Positions 5,878-14,774 of a stretch of 49,563 nucleotides of DNA are shown one piece after another. This stretch comes from a virus. The stretch's first letter is position 1; each line of letters starts with the position of its first letter. Under the pieces are notes generated by a model. That model made no database searches. It was not told where the DNA came from and saw only the letters and a list, made by a program, of their open reading frames with translations. The DNA lies in IMG/VR virus record IMGVR_UViG_3300044984_001489, positions 1 through 49,563 of that record; one strand, written 5' to 3'. The translations under genes and the position numbers were made by a program.

Positions 5878-6885
5878 ATGAACGCAAACAACGTATTCAG
5901 CATCGTCTCACGCCTCCAGTCCACCCTGGCTCACCCGTTGATCAAGCGTGCAAACCTAGGCTTCACGTTGACCAGCCCGTTCAGCTGGTCTCTCATCAAC
6001 GCAGCAGCCGTGCTAGCACGCATGCCGCAGCTTGAGTCGGATCCGCTGTTTAACAGCGACCGACTTGACCAGCTCAAGACGAAGTGTGCGAACCTGCGCC
6101 ACTTCAACCGTCAAGTTGGTGACAACGAGGTGGGCATGGGCGCCATCAACCAGTGCCTGCGTCTCGACGAGGAAGTCAACCTCGAAGGCATCCAGAAGCT
6201 CGCACGCGACCGTGTCAAGGTCGAGCGCCGATCAGGCAAGTGCTCGGCAGCGAACGTGAAGTCTCGCTACGTCCAGCTCTATACTGCGATGTATGAAGCT
6301 GCTCAGCAGAAGCACCGCGAGCAGCGGGCTCTGATTGACGAGGTGTACTTCATCTGCAACCGCAGCGATGAGCTGCTCTTCGACGGCTCAACCTACCAAG
6401 ACGAAGAGCTGGTCGACTTCGACGAGTACGACTACGTCGTCGAGGGCCTACTCGACCGCTGCGTGCAGCCCATTGTTAAAGCTACCGAGGAGTTGCAGCG
6501 CGTGCTCGACAAGAGCTACCGCGTCACGGCCATAGCCGAAGGGCAGCAGCTCATGGCTGAGATCAAGCGCATCGGCACTGAGGTGGGTATCTCGTGGGCC
6601 AAGATGGACGCCGAGAACAAGGCCATCGACGAAGAGTTGCGCATTGCAGCAGCCGACGAGGCTGCGGTTGACGCTGACCTCGACGCCTGTATGGACGAGG
6701 TGGATCTTGGTGCTATGGCGACTGTACCTGTGAACCGTGTGACAGTTACAATCAAGAGCCCCGAACGCCTCGCTCGTGAGGCTGAGGACGCACGCGTCGC
6801 AGCTGTCGACGCTGATCTGAAGGATAAAGCGGCTAAGGCCAAGGCCAAGCGTGCCTTGGCTAAGGCAGCGAAGGAGTCAGTATGA
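5878..6885 (+). CDS. Unknown 335-aa helical early protein
   Basis: ATG 5878 chosen over an upstream alternative because AAGGAG lies eight bases before it. Almost entirely helical. The middle is acidic (DEELVDFDEYDYVVEGLLDR) and the last ~45 residues are Ala/Lys-rich (LKDKAAKAKAKRALAKAAKE), like a basic nucleic-acid-binding or coiled tail. No catalytic motif seen. It shares an ATGA overlap with the next small gene. Family not recognised. Confidence 0.65.
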   Translation: MNANNVFSIVSRLQSTLAHPLIKRANLGFTLTSPFSWSLINAAAVLARMPQLESDPLFNSDRLDQLKTKCANLRHFNRQVGDNEVGMGAINQCLRLDEEVNLEGIQKLARDRVKVERRSGKCSAANVKSRYVQLYTAMYEAAQQKHREQRALIDEVYFICNRSDELLFDGSTYQDEELVDFDEYDYVVEGLLDRCVQPIVKATEELQRVLDKSYRVTAIAEGQQLMAEIKRIGTEVGISWAKMDAENKAIDEELRIAAADEAAVDADLDACMDEVDLGAMATVPVNRVTVTIKSPERLAREAEDARVAAVDADLKDKAAKAKAKRALAKAAKESV

Positions 6886-7010
6886 AATGGTATAAATGGT
6901 ATGACTGGGACGTAGGCAAAATCCTCGTCCCGATTGGTTTACTTAATGCTGTGCTGGCGATCATCTTCGCCATAGCTATGCTTTTTGATTGGATTTCAAC
7001 CTTGTTGTAA
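6882..7010 (+). CDS. Small single-TM protein (42 aa)
   Basis: Starts in an ATGA overlap with the preceding stop, with AAGGAG upstream inside the previous gene. Aromatic/basic N-terminus (MKWYKWYDWDVGK) and one hydrophobic helix (ILVPIGLLNAVLAIIFAIAMLF). It ends right before a strong terminator. A membrane anchor or small regulator is likely; function unknown. Confidence 0.6.
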   Translation: MKWYKWYDWDVGKILVPIGLLNAVLAIIFAIAMLFDWISTLL

Positions 7011-7014
7011 CACT

Positions 7015-7056
7015 CACCGCGCACAGGACTCCAGCCTGTGTGCGGTGTTTTATTTT
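7015..7056 (+). terminator. Rho-independent terminator
   Basis: CACCGCGCACAGG / CCTGTGTGCGGTG (13-bp arms, one G-U) with a 7-base loop, followed by TTTTATTTTT. It closes the 5878-7010 unit. Confidence 0.85.
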
Positions 7057-7097
7057 TCACGGCCTCTACTATGGGCCACGCGAAGGAGGTGAGCTAC

Positions 7098-7151
7098 ATG
7101 CTGTTATTAAAGCCGCTTGGCTCCGTACAGGGCGAGCACACACCCGTTTAA
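7098..7151 (+). CDS. Possible 17-aa leader peptide
   Basis: AAGGAGGTGAGCTACATG is the strongest ribosome site in the area, yet the frame gives only MLLLKPLGSVQGEHTPV. It follows a terminator and precedes the 7203 gene, so it may be a leader peptide; it may equally be a decayed gene start. Confidence 0.35.
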   Translation: MLLLKPLGSVQGEHTPV

Positions 7152-7202
7152 ACCTCATGGCACTGCGCAACCTGCGTGGTGCCTTTCATTTGGAGCATCA
7201 CA

Positions 7203-7421
7203 ATGCACGTTGCCTTAACCGAAGTACCTCGTTTTACGCCACGCACCTTAACCATCAACCTTGAAAATCAAGAAGAGTTTGACCTACTGGCCTACCTGTT
7301 CAAGCGCCACATCATCATCCCGAAGCACCTTGTCAGCCGAGGCGACTTGACCAAAGAACGCCTCCCTCAGCTCATGGCACTGATGGAAGAAGTTCACCTC
7401 ATTATCAGTACAAATAGCTGA
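7203..7421 (+). CDS. Unknown small protein before the primase-helicase
   Basis: 72 aa from ATG 7203 (TTGGAG upstream; the longer frame has no ribosome site). Mixed alpha/beta (TLTINLENQEEFDLLAYLFKRH, LPQLMALMEEVHLIIS). A DnaA box and an ACTCTGA motif follow it. Family not recognised. Confidence 0.55.
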   Translation: MHVALTEVPRFTPRTLTINLENQEEFDLLAYLFKRHIIIPKHLVSRGDLTKERLPQLMALMEEVHLIISTNS

Positions 7422-7425
7422 CATC

Positions 7426-7434
7426 TGTGGATAA
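7426..7434 (+). promoter_or_regulatory. Solitary DnaA box
   Basis: TGTGGATAA between the 7203 gene and the primase-helicase gene, 3 kb from the three-box cluster. Confidence 0.5.
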
Positions 7435-7444
7435 CTCGCTTGCC

Positions 7445-7461
7445 ACTCTGACGAACTCTGC
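7445..7461 (+). repeat. ACTCTGA direct-repeat motif, copy 2
   Basis: ACTCTGACGAACTCTGC, one mismatch to consensus, 58 bases before the primase-helicase ATG and oriented with it. Confidence 0.6.
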
Positions 7462-7518
7462 GGTAATCTGACCCTCACGCTGCGAGGTCAAGGGCAGCGC
7501 TCACTGAGGTATTCCTAT

Positions 7519-10500
7519 ATGTTGATTCATTTCCTTGGGGCATCCGTGCCCCTAACAAAGTCGTTCGCGCTTGAAAAGTCAGGCGCTATTACCAAAGACG
7601 CGTACCCACTCGTTGAAGCTGTTAGCAGCTTCGATGAAGACATCGCCACAGCAGCAGAGTTCTACGCTGCTATCAAGCAACACGCAGCTCAAGGGCATTG
7701 CCTACTCAAAGGCCTGCTCTCACGCCCTCTGATGAAAGAGTCAAGGCGTGGCACCACCAAGACAGACGATGCAAGCAGCTGGGTCTGTCTTGATTTCGAC
7801 AGGCACGAGTCGCCCAGTATCGACGACACACTCAACCGTATAGGTCTGGGGGACGTGTCCTACGTCCTCCAGTACAGCGCCAGTCAGGGTATGCCTGACA
7901 CCGAGGGCACACTCAGTGCCCACGTCTTCATGTTGCTGACTAAGCCCGTCAGCGCACCGGATCTCAAAGCGTGGCTCATGGACATCAACCTCAAGTACCT
8001 GCGCGACGACATTCACTTGTCTCGCAGCAAGATGATGTTGAGCTGGCCGTTGGACATCACCACTTGTCAGAACGACAAGCTGCTGTACATCGCACCACCG
8101 GGGTTCAGGGGGATGAAGGATCCACTAACGACACGCATCGAGCTGTGTCCAAAGAAGATCCCCGCTATGCCTGTTGACCGCATTGGCGGCGCCCACATCA
8201 ACGCACTCAAACTTGCAGAGAGGAAGTTGCTCAATGAACTACGCAAAGGAGAAGACCTCCCTTCCAGGCTTGCCAAGACCTCATGGGTCGGCACTTGCGA
8301 GGTACAGAACAAGCCAGACGTATGTAGTGTCACCGGGATTAAAGAGACTGGTGATTATGTACGTCTTAATATCAACGGCGGTGATAGCTGGGCATATTGG
8401 CATCATCGTGACAGCTTTGAGCTGATCCATGACTTCAAGGCAGATGCTTGGTACAAGACCAAGGAGCTGTTACCTGCGTACTACGCAGAACTCATGGAAG
8501 CGCGTCAAGCGCTGACTGCGACACCGACAGAGGAAGGTGACCTCATCCTTGCCTTCCGTGACATGAAGACCGCTGAGTATTTCAACGGTCTGTGGAACCC
8601 TAACACGGGTAATCTGGAGCTACATCGTGCGCGTAACGAAACGCAACTTGATCATTGGATGCGTAGTCACGGTCGTGTTATTGGTGACTACATCCCAGTG
8701 TGGGACATGCGGTACGACCCTCTGGCGAGCTACCGGGTGGATGCCGAGAATCACGTCATTAACACCTTCATTTCGAGCCCGTACTACGACCTCGAACCAG
8801 ACGCAAAAGCACGCTTCCCAAAAATCGAGTACCTCATTAAGCACCTGCTTGGAATCAATGACGGATCACCAGAAAATGCCAAGTTGTATGAGCATTTTAT
8901 TAACTGGTTTGCTGTCGTATTCAAGCGCAAAGGTACCGCCAACCACCCTATAACCGCGTGGGTGTTGCAAGGTATCCAGGGATGCTTGGCTGGTGACACA
9001 GAGATCAATTTTCATCAGCAAAAGAAATCAGGTCGCCCGGTCAGTATCAAAACAGCCTTTGAAAAATTCAACGGCACCTATCAACTCGGCACAGGAAAAG
9101 GCCGTACTTGGAATACAACCAAGCCTGTTTACGCACAGTGCGTTAAAGATGAATTCACTGTTGGCTACAGCGAAATTTTAAGCATCGTCGAATCAGGTGT
9201 AAAAATGATTTATCGCGTTGTGTCCAGCGATGGTGGTTTGATTCGTGTGACGCACAAACATCCATTTATGCGCCCAGACGGTTCGTTCACACCTCTGTGC
9301 GATTTAAAACTGGGTGATAAAGTTCTTCGTCGCGGTGATGCGCTAGCCCACATACGCCACCCTAAAGGTCGTAATAAAAAGCGCGTGACAATTTATTCAA
9401 TCCAACATCATCCACACGCTTGGCAACACATCATCAATGGCAAGAACTACAAGCGTTCTCACAAAGCACGTCTTGTTTGGGAAGCATGGATGAACAACAT
9501 GTCGCTGGATCAATTCATTGATGTTTTGCGTAACGATCCAATAACAGCGTCAAAACTTACTTATCTCAGTGATGATTTGATTGTTCACCATATTGATGAA
9601 GATTGCACCAACGATGAGCTTGGCAATTTAACAACCATCGACAAACTCGATCACGACAAGCATCACGCTAAAGAAACCGGTCTGGGTACTATTTTGACCA
9701 AAGAAGTGTCAATTGTTTCCATAACAGAAGATTGTGAGGAAATGACTTACGACATGACCATGAAAGCTCCGTATCACAACTATGTGGCCAATGGTTTCTG
9801 TGTGAAGAACACAGGCAAGGGCTCCTTGTTCAACAAGATCATCCTGCCGTTGTTTGGTCACCAGAACGTCTTCGCTGCACAGGTGCAGAACATCGAAGAA
9901 GGCTTCAACGGCTGGCTGCAAAACAAGCAGTTCATCATGGTCGAGGAAGTTGACGTTGACGACTTCAAAGACAAGGGGCGCATCAGCGCCAAACTCAAAC
10001 AGTACATCACTGAGCCCAAGGTGCCGTTTCGTCAGATGCGGCAGACAGCGGTGTGGACTGACAACTATGCGAGCTTCCTGTTCGCGTCCAATAAACCTCA
10101 GCCCGTGCACATCGAGGCTAGTGACCGTCGTTACAACTGCGGTAACTACCAGCGCTTACGGCTGAACTATCCGGGAGATGAAGCCATTGAAAACGAACTT
10201 GAAGCATTTGCGAGCTTCTTGCTCGCGCACAAAGCGGACGCAGAACGTGCAAATCAAATTATCCAAACAGAAGCAAGAACGCGCATCCAGCAACTTGGTG
10301 TCACGTCTATTGACGAAACTTGCCGCTGGATCGTAGAGGGTGATTTTGAAGCACTCTGGTACTCCATGCCCGACGAGCAGGTAGTGCGCGAGTCGCCTAT
10401 TACCAACAGCGTTACTGCTGACGCTACGGCTTATATCACCCTCATGAAGCGCTTGCTTCATGATGTGGTGAACGAGCCAAAGAACCGTCTTTCTCGTGAT

Positions 10501-10719
10501 GAGATGTACATCCTTATCCAGTATCACGTCGGGCAGCTGTCCTCTGCCCCCGGCAAGTTCACCAGCTTGCTGCGTCATCACGGGATCGACACCAAGCAGA
10601 TTCGCCGCAACAACCAAAAGACTTACGGTATTGACGTTGAGTGGCACGTCAGCGAAGAGTTTTACGAAGAAGTTCTTAAACCGAAACTTAAATTGAAATC
10701 AATGAGGATGGTCAAATGA
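7519..10719 (+). CDS. Primase (AEP-like)-SF3 helicase fusion, intein-containing
   Basis: 1066 aa before splicing, 790 after. The N-terminal domain carries archaeo-eukaryotic-primase-type motifs: LDFDRH (D92, D94) and SAHVFML (S133-x-H135), then SWPLDIT. The C-terminal domain is a superfamily 3/DUF5906-type helicase. Its Walker A is GIQG-TGKGS, split exactly by an intein at residues 489-764. Walker B-like FIMVEEVD and the FASNKPQP sensor segment follow. Such fusions prime and unwind phage DNA. It stands at the head of the replication genes and shares an ATGA overlap with the gene at 10716. It probably acts at the origin near 4.3 kb with the split PolB. Activity requires intein removal. Confidence 0.9.
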   Translation: MLIHFLGASVPLTKSFALEKSGAITKDAYPLVEAVSSFDEDIATAAEFYAAIKQHAAQGHCLLKGLLSRPLMKESRRGTTKTDDASSWVCLDFDRHESPSIDDTLNRIGLGDVSYVLQYSASQGMPDTEGTLSAHVFMLLTKPVSAPDLKAWLMDINLKYLRDDIHLSRSKMMLSWPLDITTCQNDKLLYIAPPGFRGMKDPLTTRIELCPKKIPAMPVDRIGGAHINALKLAERKLLNELRKGEDLPSRLAKTSWVGTCEVQNKPDVCSVTGIKETGDYVRLNINGGDSWAYWHHRDSFELIHDFKADAWYKTKELLPAYYAELMEARQALTATPTEEGDLILAFRDMKTAEYFNGLWNPNTGNLELHRARNETQLDHWMRSHGRVIGDYIPVWDMRYDPLASYRVDAENHVINTFISSPYYDLEPDAKARFPKIEYLIKHLLGINDGSPENAKLYEHFINWFAVVFKRKGTANHPITAWVLQGIQGCLAGDTEINFHQQKKSGRPVSIKTAFEKFNGTYQLGTGKGRTWNTTKPVYAQCVKDEFTVGYSEILSIVESGVKMIYRVVSSDGGLIRVTHKHPFMRPDGSFTPLCDLKLGDKVLRRGDALAHIRHPKGRNKKRVTIYSIQHHPHAWQHIINGKNYKRSHKARLVWEAWMNNMSLDQFIDVLRNDPITASKLTYLSDDLIVHHIDEDCTNDELGNLTTIDKLDHDKHHAKETGLGTILTKEVSIVSITEDCEEMTYDMTMKAPYHNYVANGFCVKNTGKGSLFNKIILPLFGHQNVFAAQVQNIEEGFNGWLQNKQFIMVEEVDVDDFKDKGRISAKLKQYITEPKVPFRQMRQTAVWTDNYASFLFASNKPQPVHIEASDRRYNCGNYQRLRLNYPGDEAIENELEAFASFLLAHKADAERANQIIQTEARTRIQQLGVTSIDETCRWIVEGDFEALWYSMPDEQVVRESPITNSVTADATAYITLMKRLLHDVVNEPKNRLSRDEMYILIQYHVGQLSSAPGKFTSLLRHHGIDTKQIRRNNQKTYGIDVEWHVSEEFYEEVLKPKLKLKSMRMVK
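8983..9810 (+). other. Intein (276 aa) with in-frame HNH nuclease in the helicase P-loop
   Basis: Starts CLAGDTEINF (Cys1, block A), block B RVTHKHPFMRPDG, and ends MKAPYHNYVANG then VKN with Asn276, with Thr as the +1 residue. Removal regenerates GIQGTGKGS. Between blocks B and F lies an HNH domain (LIVHHIDEDCTNDELGNLTTIDKL...HDKHH, about residues 687-716 of the precursor). The segment is visibly more AT-rich than the exteins, as expected for an acquired element. Confidence 0.92.
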
Positions 10720-11024
10720 ATACCCAATTACGCAACGCTGTGGCAACCCGTCTGTTTATTAACGCCATGACTCAAGAGTATGGCGAGGACGGTGTTAGCA
10801 AGCCGTTTGTAAGAGAAATCAGTAACGATGCCCTATGGGCCTCAACGATCTTCGTTGAAGAGCTTGAGAACTTTGACGCCGCTCAAGCGGATGAGGCCGA
10901 GCAGAAGTGTGAAGGTTGCAACGGCTGCTCACCCGAAGAAGATGAGGCGTTTACTCAACTCGAACGCGCTCTGAAAGAGCAGTTCCTTAACGCCACGCTA
11001 CACGCGATTTTCAAGGGTAAGTAA
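10716..11024 (+). CDS. Unknown 102-aa protein with a Cys pair
   Basis: ATGA overlap with the helicase. Helical, acidic, with CEGCNGC near residue 65-71, which could bind a metal. It sits between helicase and RecB-like nuclease, so a replication-related role is possible. Family not recognised. Confidence 0.6.
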   Translation: MNTQLRNAVATRLFINAMTQEYGEDGVSKPFVREISNDALWASTIFVEELENFDAAQADEAEQKCEGCNGCSPEEDEAFTQLERALKEQFLNATLHAIFKGK

Positions 11025-11026
11025 TC

Positions 11027-11806
11027 ATGAGCAAAGGTCGTATCACGAGCTGGAGTTTCAGTTCTTTAAGCGTGTTTGAGTCGTGCAAGTATCACAGCAA
11101 GCTCGCACGTTTGGACCGCATCCCCGATCTTCAACCGAAGACCGCAGCTGATCGTGGTACGGCCATTCACCAAGAGGCAGAAGATTATGTCTGTGGTAAA
11201 TCTCCATTCACGAACAACCTCCGGTTCTTCAAAGACGACCTCACGGCTCTTGCCGCCCACTATGCCGAGGGGCGTGTGGTTTGCGAGCAAGAATGGGGCT
11301 TTAGTTCCGCGTGGGTCGTTACTGACTGGCGAGCCGCATGGCTCAGGCTTAAATGCGACGCAGTATGCTTCCTTGATCCAAGTCATGCTGTGGTCATTGA
11401 CTACAAAACCGGCAAACGATTTGGAAATGAAATAAAGCATGCTGAGCAGCTCCAGCTTTACGCTGTGACTGCACTGCTACGCTACCCGGACGTTGAGCGC
11501 GTCACCTGCGAGCTGTGGTACTTCGACCAGAACGAGCTGGCCACCTTCACCATGAAGCGTAGTCAACTTTTGAAATATCTTCGTTTGTTTGACAAGCGTG
11601 GCATCGCCATGACCACCGAGACTGAGTTCAAGCCAAACCCGAACATCTACAGCTGTAAGTATTGTCCGTATGCCCCGCACAAACAGGGTGACTGCAAGTT
11701 CGGTATTGACCCGAGTAACGTCCTTGGCTCTAACAAAGTCGTAAGCACTCTGCCAGAGGTGAAGCTCAGTGTGGAGTTCGCTAAGAAAGCTGCGAGGTTT
11801 TTGTGA
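11027..11806 (+). CDS. RecB/Cas4-like PD-(D/E)XK exonuclease
   Basis: 259 aa. ITSWSFSSLSVFESC is the typical N-terminal helix of the PDDEXK_1 family. RGTAIHQEAEDY supplies the His of motif I. LKCDAVCFLDPSHAVVIDYKTGK holds the catalytic D...D-x-K, and HAEQLQLYA is the Q-x3-Y motif. A C-terminal SCKYCPY...GDCKFG Cys set, with C19, suggests an Fe-S cluster as in Cas4/AddB-type nucleases. It probably processes DNA ends for recombination or replication. Translation is coupled to the next gene through overlapping GTGA. Confidence 0.85.
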   Translation: MSKGRITSWSFSSLSVFESCKYHSKLARLDRIPDLQPKTAADRGTAIHQEAEDYVCGKSPFTNNLRFFKDDLTALAAHYAEGRVVCEQEWGFSSAWVVTDWRAAWLRLKCDAVCFLDPSHAVVIDYKTGKRFGNEIKHAEQLQLYAVTALLRYPDVERVTCELWYFDQNELATFTMKRSQLLKYLRLFDKRGIAMTTETEFKPNPNIYSCKYCPYAPHKQGDCKFGIDPSNVLGSNKVVSTLPEVKLSVEFAKKAARFL

Positions 11807-12036
11807 AAAAACAAATCGACTTACCAAGCTGGTTATTTGAAATTAACAAGAAATCAGCAATGAACTTCAGAGATTTAGTGGGGCTTTATAAAGTCAGCGC
11901 TACAACGCTGGAGTCTTGGTTGGATAGAGGGGCTCACCCAGTTGCTGACTTCGTACTAACTCACAAGCGGCATAACCGAGAGTGGTACGTCTCAACCGTG
12001 ATTAAATTTATCAGGAGCCACAATGAAGCTCACTGA
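11803..12036 (+). CDS. Small HTH-like protein
   Basis: 77 aa with a GTG start overlapping the nuclease stop. Residues ~22-45 (FRDLVGLYKVSATTLESWLDRG) fit a helix-turn-helix of the MerR/excisionase type: a short helix, a turn after KVSA, then a recognition helix. A basic stretch follows (THKRHNREWYV). It could be an excisionase or a transcription factor, but the integrase is 17 kb away. Weak family evidence. Confidence 0.5.
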   Translation: MKKQIDLPSWLFEINKKSAMNFRDLVGLYKVSATTLESWLDRGAHPVADFVLTHKRHNREWYVSTVIKFIRSHNEAH

Positions 12037-13354
12037 AATGAAGCATCAGACGCAGAGCCTGAAGTTCATGGCACCAAAGAAGTCAGTGTTCGATATGTCA
12101 GATCCCGGCACTGGCAAGACCTACGTCGAGATCAAAGACTTTGCGCGTCAACACAAGAAAGACGGCAGGGCTATGCTCGTCGTCTGTCCTAAGTCCCTCA
12201 TGCGTGCTGCGTGGGAGAACGACATCAAGAAGTTCGCCCCACACCTCACGGTCAGTTGCGCCTACGCTAAGAACCGAGCTGAGGCGCTAGGTGCCAAGGC
12301 TGATGTCTACGTGCTCAACGTCGACGGTGTAAAAGAGCTGCTCAAGTATCCTAAAGGGTTCTGGAAGAAGTTCGGGCGCATCGTCGTCGACGAGTCGACA
12401 GCCTTCAAACATCACACCAGTCAGCGTAGCAAAGCGTTGGCTAAGCTTATAAAGAACTTCGATTGGCGCCGACTCATGTCAGGTACACCGACGAGCAACG
12501 GTGTCTGTGACCTGTGGCACCAGATGTTCCTGCTTGACGACGGCAAGCGCGTAGGCAAGTCGTTCTTCGCCTTCCGCTCGGCCTGCTGTACCCCTGAGCA
12601 GGTTGGTCCGTCAACCGCGCACCTCAACTGGGTCGACAAGCCCGGTATCGAGCTTCAGATCGGCGCGCTGATCTCAGACATTGTGATTCGTCACAAGTTT
12701 GAAGACTGCGTCGACATCCCGGAGAACCATAAATATGCAGTACCTATCGCCCTCACGACCAAGCACTTGGACGTGTACAACGAGCTACGAGACTCGTCCT
12801 TGGCGGTCCTGCGCGAGACCACCATCACAGCGGTCAACGCAGCTGTTCTTGCGCAGAAGCTTCTTCAAGCGGCTAGTGGCGCAGTCTACAACGACGACGG
12901 AGGATATTCGTATCTTGCGAATGATCGCTATGACCTAGCGCTTGACCTCGTCGAAGCGCGTGACCACACCGTTGTCTTTTACCAATGGGAGCACCAACTC
13001 AATGAACTTGTCAAAGAAGCGAAGGCCCGGAAGATTCCACACACGACGTGGAACCCGGATCATCCGGAAAGTGCTACAGACTTCCAAGCGGGTAAGTACC
13101 AGGTTCTTTTTGCACACCCCGCGTCAGCTGGCCATGGCCTCACGCTCACCAAAGGCACGGCGACCATTTGGGTATCACCGACATATAACCTCGAACACTT
13201 TTTGCAAGGTCTCAAACGTATTCATCGTATTGGTCAATCCAAAAAGACAGAAACGATTGTCATCATCGCAGAAGGTACGATTGACGAAAAAGTCTACGCA
13301 GCTTTGGAAGCCAAAAAAATTAATATGGCAGCGCTACTTGCGGAGTTGACATGA
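12023..13354 (+). CDS. SNF2-like superfamily 2 helicase/ATPase
   Basis: 443 aa. Motif I SDPGTGKT (K32), motif Ia-like VVCPKSLM, motif II VVDEST (D123-E124), motif III SGTPTSN, motifs V/VI ASAGHGLTL and QGLKRIHRIGQ near the end. Length and motif order match the compact phage SNF2-family DNA translocases. Likely remodels protein-DNA or branched intermediates during phage replication. Overlaps the HTH-like gene by 14 bases and the next gene by ATGA. Confidence 0.9.
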   Translation: MKLTEMKHQTQSLKFMAPKKSVFDMSDPGTGKTYVEIKDFARQHKKDGRAMLVVCPKSLMRAAWENDIKKFAPHLTVSCAYAKNRAEALGAKADVYVLNVDGVKELLKYPKGFWKKFGRIVVDESTAFKHHTSQRSKALAKLIKNFDWRRLMSGTPTSNGVCDLWHQMFLLDDGKRVGKSFFAFRSACCTPEQVGPSTAHLNWVDKPGIELQIGALISDIVIRHKFEDCVDIPENHKYAVPIALTTKHLDVYNELRDSSLAVLRETTITAVNAAVLAQKLLQAASGAVYNDDGGYSYLANDRYDLALDLVEARDHTVVFYQWEHQLNELVKEAKARKIPHTTWNPDHPESATDFQAGKYQVLFAHPASAGHGLTLTKGTATIWVSPTYNLEHFLQGLKRIHRIGQSKKTETIVIIAEGTIDEKVYAALEAKKINMAALLAELT

Positions 13355-13551
13355 TCAAGGACGCAATTTACATACTCATTCTGCTGTGCGTCATTGCCTA
13401 CATGCAGAAGAAAGACGCTGAAGACATTGCGTACACACAGGCGCTTGAGGTGGTCCTCACCTCGTGCCTGAGCGACAACACAGGTAAGCCTGTAATCATT
13501 GGCAAAGACGTGTACCTCTGCGGTATTTACCACACCGGCGAAAAGATCTGA
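13351..13551 (+). CDS. Small membrane-anchored protein
   Basis: 66 aa starting in an ATGA overlap. One hydrophobic segment at residues 4-18 (DAIYILILLCVIAYM), then a soluble tail with two Cys (C39, C57). Could be a signal-anchored periplasmic or cytoplasmic-face protein. Function unknown. Confidence 0.6.
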   Translation: MIKDAIYILILLCVIAYMQKKDAEDIAYTQALEVVLTSCLSDNTGKPVIIGKDVYLCGIYHTGEKI

Positions 13552-13684
13552 TTTCACCCTACCGCGACAGAGCGTCGCGCCCTCTTTAAACATGGCCGTA
13601 TTGCCGCGCTGATCTTTTGTTGACGATGGTCTTGGAATCGTGGCGGCGGTTGGGGTGGAAGGGTGTTAATTTTGGAGAATGAAA

Positions 13685-14272
13685 ATGGAATTTAAAGAGT
13701 TTCCTAAGATGGCTCGATTGAGCCGTGAGTGTGTCATCAGTGAAAAAATTGATGGCACCAACGGACAGATCTTCATTGCTGAAGATGGTTTGATGCTTGT
13801 AGGTAGTCGTACCCGTTGGATCACACCAAGTGATGATAACCATGGGTTTGCTAAATGGTGTCATGAGCATTATCAAGAACTGCTAACGCTAGGCCCAGGA
13901 CGACACTTTGGAGAATGGTGGGGTCAAGGCATTCAGCGTAAGTACGGACTGACTGAGAAGCGATTCAGCTTGTTTAACACCTTACGATGGGTGGAGCATG
14001 ACAAAGAACCAGCACAGATTCCTACTGCTGATCCACGCATTGTGAAAATGCAGGGGGTATTGCCTGAGTGTTGCTCACTGGTTCCTATCTTGTATCAAGG
14101 GGAGTTCAGCACTGATGCTACAGACGCAGCCCTTTATTTGTTGCGTACTTATGGTAGCAAAGCTGCACCGGGGTTTATGAAACCAGAGGGCATAGTGGTT
14201 TATCACATTGCCGGTAATGTTGGCTTCAAGAAAACCATTGAGGGTGATTCTGAATACAAGGGAAAGAAATGA
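13685..14272 (+). CDS. RNA ligase-family nucleotidyltransferase
   Basis: 195 aa. Motif I is EKIDGTNG with the adenylated K21. Further motifs are SRTRWI (Ia-like), FGEWWGQGIQRKYG (III, E77), PEGIVVYH (IV) and FKKTIEGD (V). It is short, an adenylation core without a clear C-terminal domain, closest in pattern to Rnl2/DRB0094-type RNA ligases; a DNA ligase is less likely since one is encoded at 26878. Possible use: repair of cleaved tRNA or other RNA during infection. ATG 13685 preferred over 13679 because GGAG is then seven bases away. Bases 13552-13684 hold no gene I can support. Confidence 0.8.
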   Translation: MEFKEFPKMARLSRECVISEKIDGTNGQIFIAEDGLMLVGSRTRWITPSDDNHGFAKWCHEHYQELLTLGPGRHFGEWWGQGIQRKYGLTEKRFSLFNTLRWVEHDKEPAQIPTADPRIVKMQGVLPECCSLVPILYQGEFSTDATDAALYLLRTYGSKAAPGFMKPEGIVVYHIAGNVGFKKTIEGDSEYKGKK

Positions 14273-14496
14273 ATTCAACTGAGCAAAAAATTCGTGAATC
14301 TTTCAACGCCTATATCAATGAAATGTTCAAACTCTACGGTGGTGATCAAGATATGTGTAATGCCATCAAGCGTGAAAATGAAAACGGGTTTTATATGTTT
14401 GAACATGGCTATCTCGCGCTACTAAATGAGCTTGAGTTTGTTGGTGAGAACAAAGTTGAGAAACTTTATCGTTTGCCTGAAGGGATTGAAAAATGA
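14269..14496 (+). CDS. Unknown small protein
   Basis: 75 aa, ATGA overlap with the RNA ligase and again with the next gene. Helical, acidic (FNAYINEMFKLYGGDQDMCNAIKREN), with a C-terminal EKLYRLPEGIEK. Family not recognised. Confidence 0.55.
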   Translation: MNSTEQKIRESFNAYINEMFKLYGGDQDMCNAIKRENENGFYMFEHGYLALLNELEFVGENKVEKLYRLPEGIEK

Positions 14497-14774
14497 TTAG
14501 CAAAAAACGGTTTGATGAGTTGATTAAAAAAGTTGCAGGAGAGAACCAAATCTCATTTGCGACGGCAACATACCCGTGTATTAACAGCACAATGTTTTAT
14601 GGCTTCGCCAACGCCCTGCTCAAAGCGGTTGAAACGGAGAGCGAGGTTGTTGCGTACTTTAGCAACGAGACTAATGCAGCATACACGCCAGAGCAGGTAG
14701 GTTTTGATGACCGCGACAATATCGGTTATGAGCTAATCGCCCTGCCCCTAGTCGAATCGGAGGAATTGAAATGA
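14493..14774 (+). CDS. Unknown 93-aa protein
   Basis: Overlaps both neighbours by ATGA. Basic start (MISKKRFDELIKKVAG), then mixed alpha/beta (TMFYGFANALLKAVETESEVVAYF). Part of the run of small coupled genes between RNA ligase and polymerase. Family not recognised. Confidence 0.55.
   Translation: MISKKRFDELIKKVAGENQISFATATYPCINSTMFYGFANALLKAVETESEVVAYFSNETNAAYTPEQVGFDDRDNIGYELIALPLVESEELK

Noticed and set aside
11803-12036. Lysogeny repressor
   Set aside because: The HTH-like segment is weak, there is no oligomerisation or cleavage domain, and the gene is buried in the replication operon.
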